Part shown: piece by piece, positions 45,400-53,644 of the stretch
Layout: every line of letters begins with the position of its first letter
Numbering within the stretch: position 1 is the stretch's first letter
Origin: Nocardioides sp. S5
Lineage (GTDB): Bacteria; Actinomycetota; Actinomycetes; Propionibacteriales; Nocardioidaceae
NCBI RefSeq assembly: GCF_017310035.1
Contig: NZ_CP022296.1
Span: forward strand, 2,108,001-2,172,000
Direction: 5' to 3'
DNA: 64,000 bases
Notes under the pieces: model-generated
Database searches by the model: none
What the model saw: only the letters and a program-made list of their open reading frames with translations
What the model was told of the DNA's origin: nothing
Made by a program: the position numbers and the translations under genes

Positions 45400-46276
45400 G
45401 TTGGCATCTTGTCAGCGGGGACGCCGAAACGACGTCATTCATCGGCTAGTTCACCCCCGGCTTACGACAGTTGTCGCCACCCTCGTCACAAGTACGGTTG
45501 CCTGTTTCGAGGCTCGTGCGGATCCGCGCCTGGGTTGCAAGAGAGCGTCAGTGCCCAGCCTTCCGGCGAGCAGCGCCAATCATCCCGTGAGCGAATGCAC
45601 ACGTCAGACTCACCAGGGCGGCGTCAAGCTGCGTCCACGATCCGATGTCCGTGGCAGTCGATCTGTGTGAGCATGTCGTGTGCGCGAAGACGCAATAGTC
45701 GATATCTGGCAGCGGACGACGAGCCATGTCCTCACCGATGCGCGTCTCAAGGAATTTCGTGCTCGAAGCGAGTTCCGCATCTTGGGTATGTACCCGACCC
45801 AAGTCTTGGAGCGGGCTGCCGAAAGTGCGTTGGCAGACAATCCGCACCGTCACCTACTTCTCACCGAATGGCTGGCAAGGTGCAGGGGCCCTCGATCTAG
45901 TTTCGACGACGCCGGCAGGTCTGGGACGGCAGGCTTTGGCCGGTACCACGACGGCGGCACCCAGTGGGGTTGGCACCCCACCTCCAGACCGGGGCAGTGG
46001 TAGTTCCAGCGACGATGCGACGGAGTAGATGACACCGGGGCGCGACATTCCGCCGCTTGAGTGGCCGGACCCCAGCCCCCGGCTCACTCCTCACTGCCGG
46101 TCTCGAAGTCGTCGCCGTCCTGTGCCCGGGCTCAGAGGCTTGTCGCGCTCCTCAAGGCCTTCGTAGCAGCCGACAGTTCGTAGTCCTGCGCAGGGTTCTC
46201 GCCCAAGACGGTGGCGTCTCCACGCCGCCCCAAGATTCAATGCGCATGGGGGCGGGCACAGCGACGCAATTACGGC
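45400..46276. other. mostly non-coding stretch
   Basis: About 880 bases with no recognised family on either strand. It probably holds decayed genes. One frame (45680-46003, plus strand) is listed separately as a weak candidate. Confidence 0.45.
45680..46003 (+). CDS. weak candidate gene or remnant
   Basis: A 107-codon frame. The first 70 residues look protein-like (REDAIVDIWQRTTSHVLTDA, then RLKEFRARSEFRILGMYPTQ), with codon use intermediate between coding and non-coding; the last 30 residues do not. No ribosome-binding site and no family are recognised. It may be a gene fragment. Confidence 0.3.
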   Translation: MREDAIVDIWQRTTSHVLTDARLKEFRARSEFRILGMYPTQVLERAAESALADNPHRHLLLTEWLARCRGPRSSFDDAGRSGTAGFGRYHDGGTQWGWHPTSRPGQW

Positions 46277-46978
46277 TCAGAGGCCTTCGTGGCGTGCGTG
46301 AGCGATGCACTTCGCGGGCTTGCCGGACGTCGTGATGGACGCCTCGACCACGATCTCCCCGTTGGCGGGCCACAGGTCGGGGTAGTCCGAGCCACCGCCG
46401 ATGATGTCGCCGCCCGCGTTATAGCAGACCACGCCGACGCGGGCGCTCTCGACCGTCTCGTCGGTGGGGTTAATCAGGCGGAACTTCGCGGTGTAGCCGT
46501 CTTGGGTGATCTCGGTGGTCTCGTAGGTTCCCAGATCGGGGTAGTCCTCCTCGGCGGAGCCGTAGTCGCTGATCGAGGCGGTGGCCTCCACGGACGCGAT
46601 CTTGACCTTCGGGTCATCGAGGCTGAGCCATACCGGAAGTACCAGTTCGTCGCCTTCGCGGGCGACGTTCTCGACCTGCTCCTCGGTAGCCACTACCTGG
46701 CCCGACTCGTCGAGGAAGTTCATGGACACGGTGACGAACTCGCCCACCGGTCCAGCGGTGACCACGGCGATGCCCTGCACGTACTCGTCGCGCTGACCGA
46801 AACCGGTCTCCACGACCTCCACGCTGCCCGCGGAGGAGTCCGAGGTCTCGTCCCCGGATGCCGCGGAGCCGGTGGCGCTGTCGGTGCGGCTATCGCTGGA
46901 GTCGCTTCCGCCGCACGCGGTAAGCAGCAACAAGGCGGAGGTAGCCAGAGAGGTAAGGGCAAGTCGAGTCGTCTTCAC
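46277..46978 (-). CDS. secreted lipoprotein of unknown function
   Basis: A 233-residue lipoprotein. The signal peptide ends in the lipobox LLTAC, with Cys22 as the lipidation site. A Ser/Asp-rich linker of about 30 residues follows, then a beta-rich domain in which VSMNFLDESGQVVATEE and AKFRLINPTDETVESARVGV suggest a FxLYD-like or DUF fold with an immunoglobulin-like topology. It is anchored at the outer face of the membrane. The neighbour 161 bases upstream is another lipoprotein on the same strand. Confidence 0.8.
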   Translation of the reverse strand: MKTTRLALTSLATSALLLLTACGGSDSSDSRTDSATGSAASGDETSDSSAGSVEVVETGFGQRDEYVQGIAVVTAGPVGEFVTVSMNFLDESGQVVATEEQVENVAREGDELVLPVWLSLDDPKVKIASVEATASISDYGSAEEDYPDLGTYETTEITQDGYTAKFRLINPTDETVESARVGVVCYNAGGDIIGGGSDYPDLWPANGEIVVEASITTSGKPAKCIAHARHEGL

Positions 46979-47091
46979 GTGGCCTGACCGTAGTTCGAAG
47001 CGACGGCCTCGAGTTCTTTACTCGTCACGGTTGGATAACGGAGCGGAGATACGCCGGACGTCCCTCGGCATTCTGCGATCGGTGCCTGATT

Positions 47092-47107
47092 CTGCCGCCT
47101 ACCGGCG
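47092..47107 (+). repeat. island repeat motif, copy 4
   Basis: CTGCCGCCTACCGGCG, 14 of 16 positions identical to copy 2. It lies between two lipoprotein genes and inside a larger stem formed by CGATCGG and CCGATCG. Confidence 0.5.
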
Positions 47108-47139
47108 TCTGCCGATCGGCCCACCCGGTTGCGGTCCGC

Positions 47140-47916
47140 TTATTGCTCGTCGGCTAGCCGGTTCATCGTCAATCGCAACTGCTTCTCCATGACAGCGGCT
47201 GGCATGCCCGGCCCGATGCCGGCGGTGGCAGCGGTGATGGTGTTGTGGCCGTTGCGCAAAATGACGAAGTCCATAGTCAGCGCTATCCCGTCGGCGTCGA
47301 CGTTCATCCGGAAGGCAGCCGTCTCCTCGCCGACGTTTGCCATCGACAACGGCGAGACCTGGTAGTTGGTTGCAGGTTCCCCGTCGTGGGCGTCGACGCT
47401 GAACCGAGAGCACTTCCCGAGCGCGACGAGCACCTCGCCGAAGACGTCCTCGTCAACCTCATCGGGGAACGAGGAAACCTCGACGCCGAACCACGGCCCG
47501 AAGCCGCCCTGGGTAAACGACGCGGACGCCTTGGCTGCTGGCTCCTCCTCGTCGGCATCGATCGCGTCAAAGATCTCTTCGCAGTGCGCCGGTCGCGTGG
47601 TGTCGTCGGAGTCATCGTCCTCGTCCTCGCCGAACAGAGTGTTCTCAGGATCGCCGCTCCAACCGGACGGCAGCGAGGCGACGGTCGGCAGCGCAGCCCG
47701 TGCCTGCTTGACGGTGAGCTCGCGACCGGCGGCGTCATCGGTAACTGGCTCTTCGGTCTGTTCTGAGTTGCTGTCCGGTTCGTCGTCGCCGGAGTCCTGG
47801 GACTTTTCGGCCTCAATGGTGCCCGCCCGGGTCGGCGGTTCGTCCGAGCAGCCGGACACGAGCGCCCCAGCAGCGAGGACGGCGGCGACGGCGATACTGC
47901 TTCTGATTGTGCGCAA
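47140..47916 (-). CDS. secreted lipoprotein of unknown function
   Basis: A protein of about 258 residues with a signal peptide (IRSSIAVAAVLAAGALVSGC) whose lipobox is VSGC. A 50-residue acidic, Ser/Glu-rich linker is followed by a domain with LPSGWSGDPENTLFG, a feature of actinobacterial substrate-binding-like or sensor-type lipoproteins of unknown role. A TTG start at 47916 is chosen because it places the signal peptide at the N-terminus; an ATG 108 bases further upstream would add 36 residues before it. The start is uncertain. Confidence 0.75.
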   Translation of the reverse strand: MRTIRSSIAVAAVLAAGALVSGCSDEPPTRAGTIEAEKSQDSGDDEPDSNSEQTEEPVTDDAAGRELTVKQARAALPTVASLPSGWSGDPENTLFGEDEDDDSDDTTRPAHCEEIFDAIDADEEEPAAKASASFTQGGFGPWFGVEVSSFPDEVDEDVFGEVLVALGKCSRFSVDAHDGEPATNYQVSPLSMANVGEETAAFRMNVDADGIALTMDFVILRNGHNTITAATAGIGPGMPAAVMEKQLRLTMNRLADEQ

Positions 47917-48057
47917 CGGGGCCCCCGTCAGTGACGTGCGAGTGATGTCTTCACCTGATGGTCTCAGGCATATCCGACACTCGTGCACGGTTTGTCGGCA
48001 GTCATCGATGTGCCCAAAGTGCACCCGGGCACTTCAAACACCGCCTACGGTCTGCGC

Positions 48058-48462
48058 ATGAACTTCTCGAGTCTCACGACCCCTCAGCGGATCAGCGCGG
48101 TGTCAATTTTGGTGGTCGCGTTGGCAGCCTTCCTGCCTTGGGTTTCCATCTTCGGCGTGAGCGTGACCGGGATTCAGGGTGACGGAGTCATCACTTTGGG
48201 ACTCGCAGTGGCGGGCGGCATTCTGCTGGCGCTAACGACTGACCTCTTCGGTCGGGGCAAGACGGCCGGGCGAAAGTCGCAGATCGGCATGCTCGTACTG
48301 TCGGCGCTCGTCGCCCTTATCGGCTTCATGGACATGAACGGCGCCGCCGCAATCGGCCTGTACCTGACCCTCTTCGCCGGGGTCGCGTGGGTCGTGGGGG
48401 CGGGATGGCAGCTGAGCATGTCGAAGGACAACCCCGCACGCGCCGAGGAACCAGCCGCTTAG
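48058..48462 (+). CDS. four-helix membrane protein
   Basis: A 134-residue membrane protein with four predicted helices: ISAVSILVVALAAFLPWVSI, ITLGLAVAGGILLALTTDLF, IGMLVLSALVALIGFMDM and IGLYLTLFAGVAWVVGAGW. The end is short and charged. No family is recognised. No clear ribosome-binding site is seen. It is divergent from the lipoprotein gene and convergent with the GNAT gene. Confidence 0.7.
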   Translation: MNFSSLTTPQRISAVSILVVALAAFLPWVSIFGVSVTGIQGDGVITLGLAVAGGILLALTTDLFGRGKTAGRKSQIGMLVLSALVALIGFMDMNGAAAIGLYLTLFAGVAWVVGAGWQLSMSKDNPARAEEPAA

Positions 48463-48507
48463 ACACCGATCGGAGGTGGGCGGGCTGGTTGAAACCACTG
48501 CATCCTT

Positions 48508-48523
48508 TCGCCGCCTGTCGGGG
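48508..48523 (+). repeat. island repeat motif, copy 5
   Basis: TCGCCGCCTGTCGGGG, 13 of 16 positions identical to copy 2. It overlaps the 12-base sequence TCCTTTCGCCGC (48503-48514) that recurs at 49156-49167 on the other side of the GNAT gene. Confidence 0.5.
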
Positions 48524-48534
48524 ACATCCGGATC

Positions 48535-49110
48535 TCACGTGGCCAGGTGGCTGATCGCCCATTGGTAGATCGTCACGTCGAGCGGGTAGCCGTCCTCGTC
48601 GAACGTCCCATGGCCGATCTCGCGTCCTCCCAGCTGCTCGTAGAACGCCCGGGCCGGGAGGTTCGCTGACAAGACCTCGAGCCGGACGGTCGAGAACCCG
48701 AGCTGCCGCAGCTCCAGCGCAGCCACCTGCAGCAGAGCGGCGCCGACGCCCTGGCGGCGGCGTGTGGCATCGACGTACAGGGCGCTCACCTCGGCAGTCA
48801 GTGCTGGATCGTCATCCGCAGGACGCCCGTACACGAGACCGACGAGCCACGCGGCAGGCTCCTCGGCCACGAGCAGAACGTCGCGTGGCGCACCGCCGCT
48901 GGTCTGATCGTCGAGGACACGCGCCCATCCCTGCGCGGACACCTCCGGTGTCCAGTCGGCCGCTCTCCTGACCCACAGCTCGTCCGGCATGTGCCCCTTG
49001 TGCCCCGACAGCCATGACGCCACCATCACGCGCCCGAGCGCTGGCGCGTCACCCTGCACCGCTGACCGGATCCTCACGCGCGCACCCACCTCTTCAGTCC
49101 CGGTCGACAA
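48535..49110 (-). CDS. GNAT-family N-acetyltransferase
   Basis: A 191-residue acyltransferase. The acetyl-CoA-binding motif RRQGVGAALLQVAALELRQL lies near residues 116-135, followed by LEVLSANLPARAFYEQLGGR, the usual last strand and helix. It acetylates a small molecule or protein; the acceptor is unknown. It is flanked by a 12-base direct repeat (48503-48514 and 49156-49167), as if it formed a movable segment. Confidence 0.88.
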   Translation of the reverse strand: MSTGTEEVGARVRIRSAVQGDAPALGRVMVASWLSGHKGHMPDELWVRRAADWTPEVSAQGWARVLDDQTSGGAPRDVLLVAEEPAAWLVGLVYGRPADDDPALTAEVSALYVDATRRRQGVGAALLQVAALELRQLGFSTVRLEVLSANLPARAFYEQLGGREIGHGTFDEDGYPLDVTIYQWAISHLAT

Positions 49111-49155
49111 GGCTAGGAGGGGCCACGGATTTGATCCAGCGGTGACGAGGGTGCG

Positions 49156-49167
49156 TCCTTTCGCCGC
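49156..49167. repeat. direct repeat flanking the GNAT gene (right copy)
   Basis: TCCTTTCGCCGC is identical to 48503-48514 on the left side of the GNAT gene. Confidence 0.5.
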
Positions 49168-49176
49168 GACTCGGTG

Positions 49177-49563
49177 TCACCGCTCTGCTGAACCATCGAC
49201 GTTCACGGTCGGAATGCCTCCACCAACCCGTGCGATCACGGCAAGGGATGGCTCGCCGGCGGGGTTGGACTCCCGGTGCACCGTCCAGGCTGGAACGTGA
49301 ACGAAGTCGCCGGGGCCCGCATCGAGGTAACCGTCATGGCCCTCGAACTCAAGACGTAGCACGCCGCGCACGATGTACAGACTCGACTCGTTGCGCTCGT
49401 GGTGGTGCCAACCCGAGACCGCTCCAGGGGCAGTCTCGACCTGACCGGCCCAGAGCAGCAGCAGCTCAAAAGCCAGGGCACGACTCATGCCAGGCGTTGG
49501 GTCCGCCGCAGCCAGGTCGTCTGGCGTAAACACCCGTACGGGCCGAGGCAGCTGACCTTCCAT
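49177..49563 (-). CDS. cupin-domain protein
   Basis: A small single-domain cupin of about 128 residues. The metal-binding motifs are GWHHHERNESSLYIVRGVLR and GPGDFVHVPAWTVHRE, giving His/Glu ligands and a late His. Such proteins may be isomerases, dioxygenases or sensors; the substrate is unknown. Start ATG 49563 is chosen as the N-terminal end of the conserved region; a GTG at 49596 would add 11 residues. Confidence 0.85.
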   Translation of the reverse strand: MEGQLPRPVRVFTPDDLAAADPTPGMSRALAFELLLLWAGQVETAPGAVSGWHHHERNESSLYIVRGVLRLEFEGHDGYLDAGPGDFVHVPAWTVHRESNPAGEPSLAVIARVGGGIPTVNVDGSAER

Positions 49564-49620
49564 GACGTCAGGGTGCCATGAAGCGATGTTCTCCACGACC
49601 CGTCTGGCGGTGCGTCTATC

Positions 49621-49636
49621 CAGCCGCCTGTCAGCG
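49621..49636 (+). repeat. island repeat motif, copy 6
   Basis: CAGCCGCCTGTCAGCG, 13 of 16 positions identical to copy 2; intergenic, between the cupin and phosphotransferase genes. Confidence 0.45.
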
Positions 49637-49851
49637 ACGTGCGGTCGTCGGTCAACTAACCAGCAGCCGCGATGAGTGCGTACAACGACCTCGGACTGGG
49701 TACTGCCTGACTGCGTGCTCGTCGACGTCTTTCCTTCGGGCGAGACACGCTCACGCCCTAGGGTGCGAGCGCGGCGAGCACGCCCCTTGATGCCTACTCA
49801 CCGGGGTCGACGCCGATGGTCACTGCCCACCGTTCGTGTGACAGTGCTGGT

Positions 49852-50634
49852 GTGGCGGACGACGAGGTGTTGAGCGGAGCGGCCGAGGTGAACGAACACT
49901 TCCGTCCGATTGAGCTGACGTCCGAGACGGTGACTCGTCCGGCTGGGCCGCACACCCCGACAGTGCACTCATTCCTGCGGCACCTCCACGAGAAGGGGCT
50001 GGACTGCGTTCCCGAACCGGTGGCGCTCGACGGGGACACCGAGACGCTCCGCTTCATCGAGGGCGAGAGCGGCGGTGATGGTTGGAAGCACCAGCACGAC
50101 GAACACGGATTGCGGTCGGCCGCGCGCCTGCTGCGACGGATCCACGACGCCTCTGTCGACTGGGTCCCGCCTGACGACGCCGTCTTCGCCGCACCCACGG
50201 CTCGAGGCGGAGACGTCTTCGTCAACGGCGACCCCGGGCCGTGGAACTTCGTCTGGCGAGACGGACAGGCAGTCGCGCTCATCGACTGGGACTTCCTCCA
50301 CCCCGCGCCCAGGCTCCACGACGTGGCGTACGCCCTCCGATGGTTCGCTCCGATGCGAGACGACGAGTCGGCTCTCCAGTGGCATCACTTTCCCCAGGTT
50401 CCCGACAGACGCTCGCGCATCAGTGCCTTCCTCGACGCCTACGGGATGCCGGCTGACTTCGATGTCGCCGAGGCCGTCGTTCGACGCATCCACGCCACCA
50501 TCGAGCACGTCCATTTCCTCGCGGGCCAGGGTCAAGAGCCGCAGAAGACCTGGGCCGCCGACGGCAGCGTCGAGCAGCAGGAGCTGGCAGAGATCGCGTG
50601 GATCGAGGACAACAGGGTGTTGTTCTCCCGTTGA
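49852..50634 (+). CDS. aminoglycoside-phosphotransferase-like (APH/choline kinase fold) protein
   Basis: About 260 residues. The Brenner-type catalytic loop is VNGDPGPWNFVW near residue 124 (NGD in place of the usual HGD, with the later Asn), followed by the metal-binding motif ALIDWDFLHPAPRLHD. It transfers phosphate to a small hydroxylated molecule; homologues are often annotated as aminoglycoside phosphotransferase, but resistance is not implied. The GTG at 49852 is chosen because homologues begin about there; an ATG lies 36 bases upstream. Confidence 0.85.
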   Translation: MADDEVLSGAAEVNEHFRPIELTSETVTRPAGPHTPTVHSFLRHLHEKGLDCVPEPVALDGDTETLRFIEGESGGDGWKHQHDEHGLRSAARLLRRIHDASVDWVPPDDAVFAAPTARGGDVFVNGDPGPWNFVWRDGQAVALIDWDFLHPAPRLHDVAYALRWFAPMRDDESALQWHHFPQVPDRRSRISAFLDAYGMPADFDVAEAVVRRIHATIEHVHFLAGQGQEPQKTWAADGSVEQQELAEIAWIEDNRVLFSR

Positions 50635-50682
50635 CCCACCGCGGGTGACGTCCGAGACGGACCAGCGGTTCGGTACGCGACG

Positions 50683-50940
50683 CTAGCCGTGCTGCCCGAT
50701 CTGCAGGACCTCTGCCGGTGCGCCGGCGGAGCCGAGCGGCTCCTGCTCCTGTGACCACGTTCTGGACGGCAAGGCCGTGCTTCGGGGAGCCTGCTCGATC
50801 TGGCGGCCGGGAGCCACGAAGAGCGGATCCTGCCAGTGCGAGGCAGGCGGCCGCAGCGGCCGCCCGTCGTTGAGCAGCGCCCGGAAGGTCCCGACGCAGA
50901 GACCCAGCGCGATGATCAGGAGCAGCCACATGAAGGGCAT
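50683..50940 (-). CDS. small membrane-anchored hypothetical protein
   Basis: An 85-residue frame with an N-terminal helix MPFMWLLLIIALGLCVGTF and a Pro/Gln-rich hydrophilic tail. It has GC-rich third positions and could be a real short gene, but no family is recognised. It lies 47 bases after the stop codon of the convergent phosphotransferase gene's transcript and 46 bases from the next lipoprotein gene. Confidence 0.5.
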   Translation of the reverse strand: MPFMWLLLIIALGLCVGTFRALLNDGRPLRPPASHWQDPLFVAPGRQIEQAPRSTALPSRTWSQEQEPLGSAGAPAEVLQIGQHG

Positions 50941-50986
50941 GCCTCCATGGTGCGCCTCGTCGCGCCCGGGGGGAAGTGGTCGCGCG

Positions 50987-51835
50987 TCACCAGCCGCAGT
51001 ACGTCGGCACGAACCCGCGCAGGGCAGCCCGCCGCTCGTCGCCGATCGGCAGGTAGAACGCGGCCGCCGGCGGCAGGTCGGGGCCTGTGACGCGTAGGGG
51101 CACCAGGGTGCCGACCTTGTCGTCGGCCAGCGCGTGCGGGTCGCACCGGCTGGGGATCAGTCGCAGGACGACCTCGACGGGAGGGTCGTCGGGGCCCAGG
51201 GGATAGGTGATGCCCTCGTCGACGTGGGGCGAGCCAGGAACTTGGCGGAACAGCACCGTGTCCTCGAAGCCTTCGAACGCGACATCGTCCTGGGCGCCGG
51301 TGGGCGTCAGGGTCACCGGAAGCTCGTAGACGGAGTCCTCGCCCTCACCCACGATGCGCACGCCCCCGAGCTCGAGCGTCGCCGCGGCGCGCAGGCGTTC
51401 CTCCGCGCAGTCGCGGTCCATGAAGAGGGCGACGGCGCCGTAACGGTCGGTCGCCATGGTTGTCGACCGCAGCTCGGGTCCGTCGTCGATGCGGTAGGTC
51501 AGTCGGACCTCGGCGTCCGACCCGGTGCCGCACCCGGACTTCGGCAGCTCGAACTCGAGGTCCGCCTCGTTCGCGAAGGACTTCTCGCCGGTCCACGTGA
51601 TCGTGCCGAACCGTGGTGACTCGATGTCGGCGTGGATGACCGTGACGCGCCGCTCGGCGTCGTTCACCAGGCGTACGAACATGGTGCGTCCCTCGCGCTG
51701 CAGCCGCGACTGGTCGACGTACGCCGTCAGGTCGTCAGGGAAGGGCACCGTCCGCGCCTCGTCGGGCTCGTCGGTGGCACCGCACGCGACCACGGTGGCA
51801 CCCAGGAGCAGGAGCAGCGTGGCGACCCGGCGCAT
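50987..51835 (-). CDS. secreted lipoprotein of unknown function
   Basis: A 282-residue lipoprotein. The signal peptide MRRVATLLLLLGATVVAC ends in the lipobox VVAC with Cys18. The mature part is beta-rich with four further Cys residues, including a pair in SGCGTGSDAEV and DRDCAEE, and no recognised domain. The length and end (PTYCGW) suggest a complete gene. It is not in an obvious operon. Confidence 0.75.
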   Translation of the reverse strand: MRRVATLLLLLGATVVACGATDEPDEARTVPFPDDLTAYVDQSRLQREGRTMFVRLVNDAERRVTVIHADIESPRFGTITWTGEKSFANEADLEFELPKSGCGTGSDAEVRLTYRIDDGPELRSTTMATDRYGAVALFMDRDCAEERLRAAATLELGGVRIVGEGEDSVYELPVTLTPTGAQDDVAFEGFEDTVLFRQVPGSPHVDEGITYPLGPDDPPVEVVLRLIPSRCDPHALADDKVGTLVPLRVTGPDLPPAAAFYLPIGDERRAALRGFVPTYCGW

Positions 51836-51931
51836 CTCAGCAGCATTCCACGGCGGCCGGCGAGCGGGCTGCCAGCTCGGCCGGCGCCAGGCGCGAGGAT
51901 CACTCCGGGTAGCTCCGATCGGCTTGCGCCC

Positions 51932-52738
51932 TCAGTCGCTCAGGAGGGCGTTGACGTCGGGCAGGCGCTCGAAGTGCGAGAACGTCCCGGTGTCGGCGAT
52001 CTCCCGGGCGGCCCGGAGGAAGCCGTCCCATGCGGTGCGTGCGAGCGTGCCTCCCACGCTGATGCGACGTACGCCCAGCTCCGCCGCCTCCGCGACGGTG
52101 ATGAACGGAGCATTGATCAACAGGTTCACCGGTCTGGGTGACACCGCGGCCACGATCGCCGAGACGTGCTCGAGCTGATCGATGCGAGGAGCGTAGAGGC
52201 AGTCCGCGCCTGCCTCTGCGTAGGCGACGAGACGGCGGATGGTCTCCTCGATGTCCGGACGACCGCACACGAAACCCTCGGAGCGTCCGGTGAGGAGGAT
52301 GTCGGTGCCGCTCCTGTCGATCGCTCCGCGCGCGGCAGCCACACGGCGCACGGCCAGGTCGAAGTCGAGGAGGGGGTACGCCTCGTCACCGGACGCGTCC
52401 TCGATCGAGAGCCCGGCGATCCCGGTGTCCGCGGCCATCGACACGTTCGCCGCGACGTCGGCCGGTTCGACCGCGTAGCCGCCCTCGAAGTCAGCGTTCA
52501 CCGGCACCGTGACAGCCCCGACGATGAGACGCAGGTGGTCGAGCACGTGGTCGCGGGTGACCTGTGTGTCCGCGCGACCCAACGTCCACGCCAGTCCGGC
52601 ACTCGTCGTCGCCAACGCCCTGAACCCCAGCTGCTCGAGAGCCCGCGCGCTTCCCGCGTCCCACGGGTTCGGCATGACGAAGCAGCCGGAGGAGTGCAGG
52701 TGGTGGAACGCGGCGGTGCGATCGTCGTTCCTGTCCAT
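51932..52738 (-). CDS. isocitrate lyase/PEP mutase-family protein
   Basis: A 268-residue TIM-barrel enzyme. It starts HHLHSSGCFVMPNPWDAGSA and has the metal-binding segment VNADFEGGYA near residue 80 and LSIEDASGDEAYPLLDF. The KKCGH motif of true isocitrate lyase is absent, so it belongs to the PEP mutase/oxaloacetate decarboxylase-like branch, which cleaves or makes C-C or C-P bonds. The substrate cannot be named. GAGG lies six bases before the ATG at 52738. Neighbours do not clarify the pathway. Confidence 0.9.
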   Translation of the reverse strand: MDRNDDRTAAFHHLHSSGCFVMPNPWDAGSARALEQLGFRALATTSAGLAWTLGRADTQVTRDHVLDHLRLIVGAVTVPVNADFEGGYAVEPADVAANVSMAADTGIAGLSIEDASGDEAYPLLDFDLAVRRVAAARGAIDRSGTDILLTGRSEGFVCGRPDIEETIRRLVAYAEAGADCLYAPRIDQLEHVSAIVAAVSPRPVNLLINAPFITVAEAAELGVRRISVGGTLARTAWDGFLRAAREIADTGTFSHFERLPDVNALLSD

Positions 52739-52867
52739 GCGCACCTCGTCAACCCGTCGGTGGCCAGACCCTAGTGCGGTCGAGGGACCCGCCGTCCTGC
52801 TCGAGGACGCACGTCGCCCGAATGAGGTACCTGCGGTGACGCGCTTCGTCATCCGCCTCGGCCGGTG

Positions 52868-53608
52868 TCAGCCGCGCTCACTCCTCTGAGGGCGGCTGCC
52901 GCCGTGCCAGTCCTCCTGCTTGCCGATGGTGTCGGGGTCCACGCCGAACCCGATCAGCTGCGGCCGCTCGCGCAGGCTGCGCTTGAGCTCGGCGAAGCCG
53001 GGGAAGCGGGCCAGGCCGACCACGTGGTCCCACAGCTCGCCGGCCTGCTCGGGCTCGGGCAGCCGGCTGATCACGGGGCCGAAGAACGCCACCCCGTCCG
53101 GCGGCTCGAAGTGGATGATCGGAGTGCCGACGTCCTTGCCGGTCAGCGCGCGGGCCTCGTCGCCGTCCGTGCGGATCGCGTCGTCCCAGGAGGTGTCGTC
53201 GAGGGCGTCGGCGAGGTCGGTGGGCAGGCCGACCTCCTGGAGGACAGGCTCCAGGAACTCGCGCGTGCCGTGCCGGTGGCGGTCAGCCTCGTCGTCGGCG
53301 TTGTCGGCCGGCGGGGTGTCGAAGATGTGTGCACCCAGCGCGGCCTGCAACGCGTCCACGGCGTCCGCGCCGTGCTCGTGGCGCGCTCGTGCGGCCACGC
53401 GCAACAGGCGCAGTCCGGCGGTGTGACCCGCTTCGTACTCCGGCGGGAAGTGCGCGTCGTAGTCGATGTGCTCGTTGATCAGGCGCAGCGAGATGAAGCG
53501 CCAGTCCACCGACAGGTCGCGCTCGGCCTGCACCATCCGGATCCACTTGCTCGTCAGCCAGCAGAAGGGGCACACCGGGTCGAAGTAGAAGTGGATGTCA
53601 GATGCCAT
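52868..53608 (-). CDS. DsbA-fold protein, mycothiol-dependent nitroreductase (Rv2466c)-like
   Basis: A 246-residue thioredoxin-fold protein. The active-site region FDPVCPFCWLTSKWI lies near residues 9-23 with the redox pair CPFC. The later segments GKDVGTPIIH, VAFFGPVISRLP and FPGFAELKRSLRERPQ closely follow Mycobacterium tuberculosis Rv2466c, a mycothiol-dependent reductase. It probably reduces substrates with mycothiol in the cytoplasm, which fits an actinomycete. It is a monocistronic gene close to an amidotransferase gene on the same strand. Confidence 0.9.
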   Translation of the reverse strand: MASDIHFYFDPVCPFCWLTSKWIRMVQAERDLSVDWRFISLRLINEHIDYDAHFPPEYEAGHTAGLRLLRVAARARHEHGADAVDALQAALGAHIFDTPPADNADDEADRHRHGTREFLEPVLQEVGLPTDLADALDDTSWDDAIRTDGDEARALTGKDVGTPIIHFEPPDGVAFFGPVISRLPEPEQAGELWDHVVGLARFPGFAELKRSLRERPQLIGFGVDPDTIGKQEDWHGGSRPQRSERG

Positions 53609-53644
53609 GGATCGAGACTAGGACCCGGGGACCGCAAGCGGCAC

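Noticed and set aside
36256..49636. Interpretation of the island motifs as classical integron attC sites
   Set aside because: The required GTTRRRY and RYYYAAC core sites were not found around the copies and no integrase gene is in the window.
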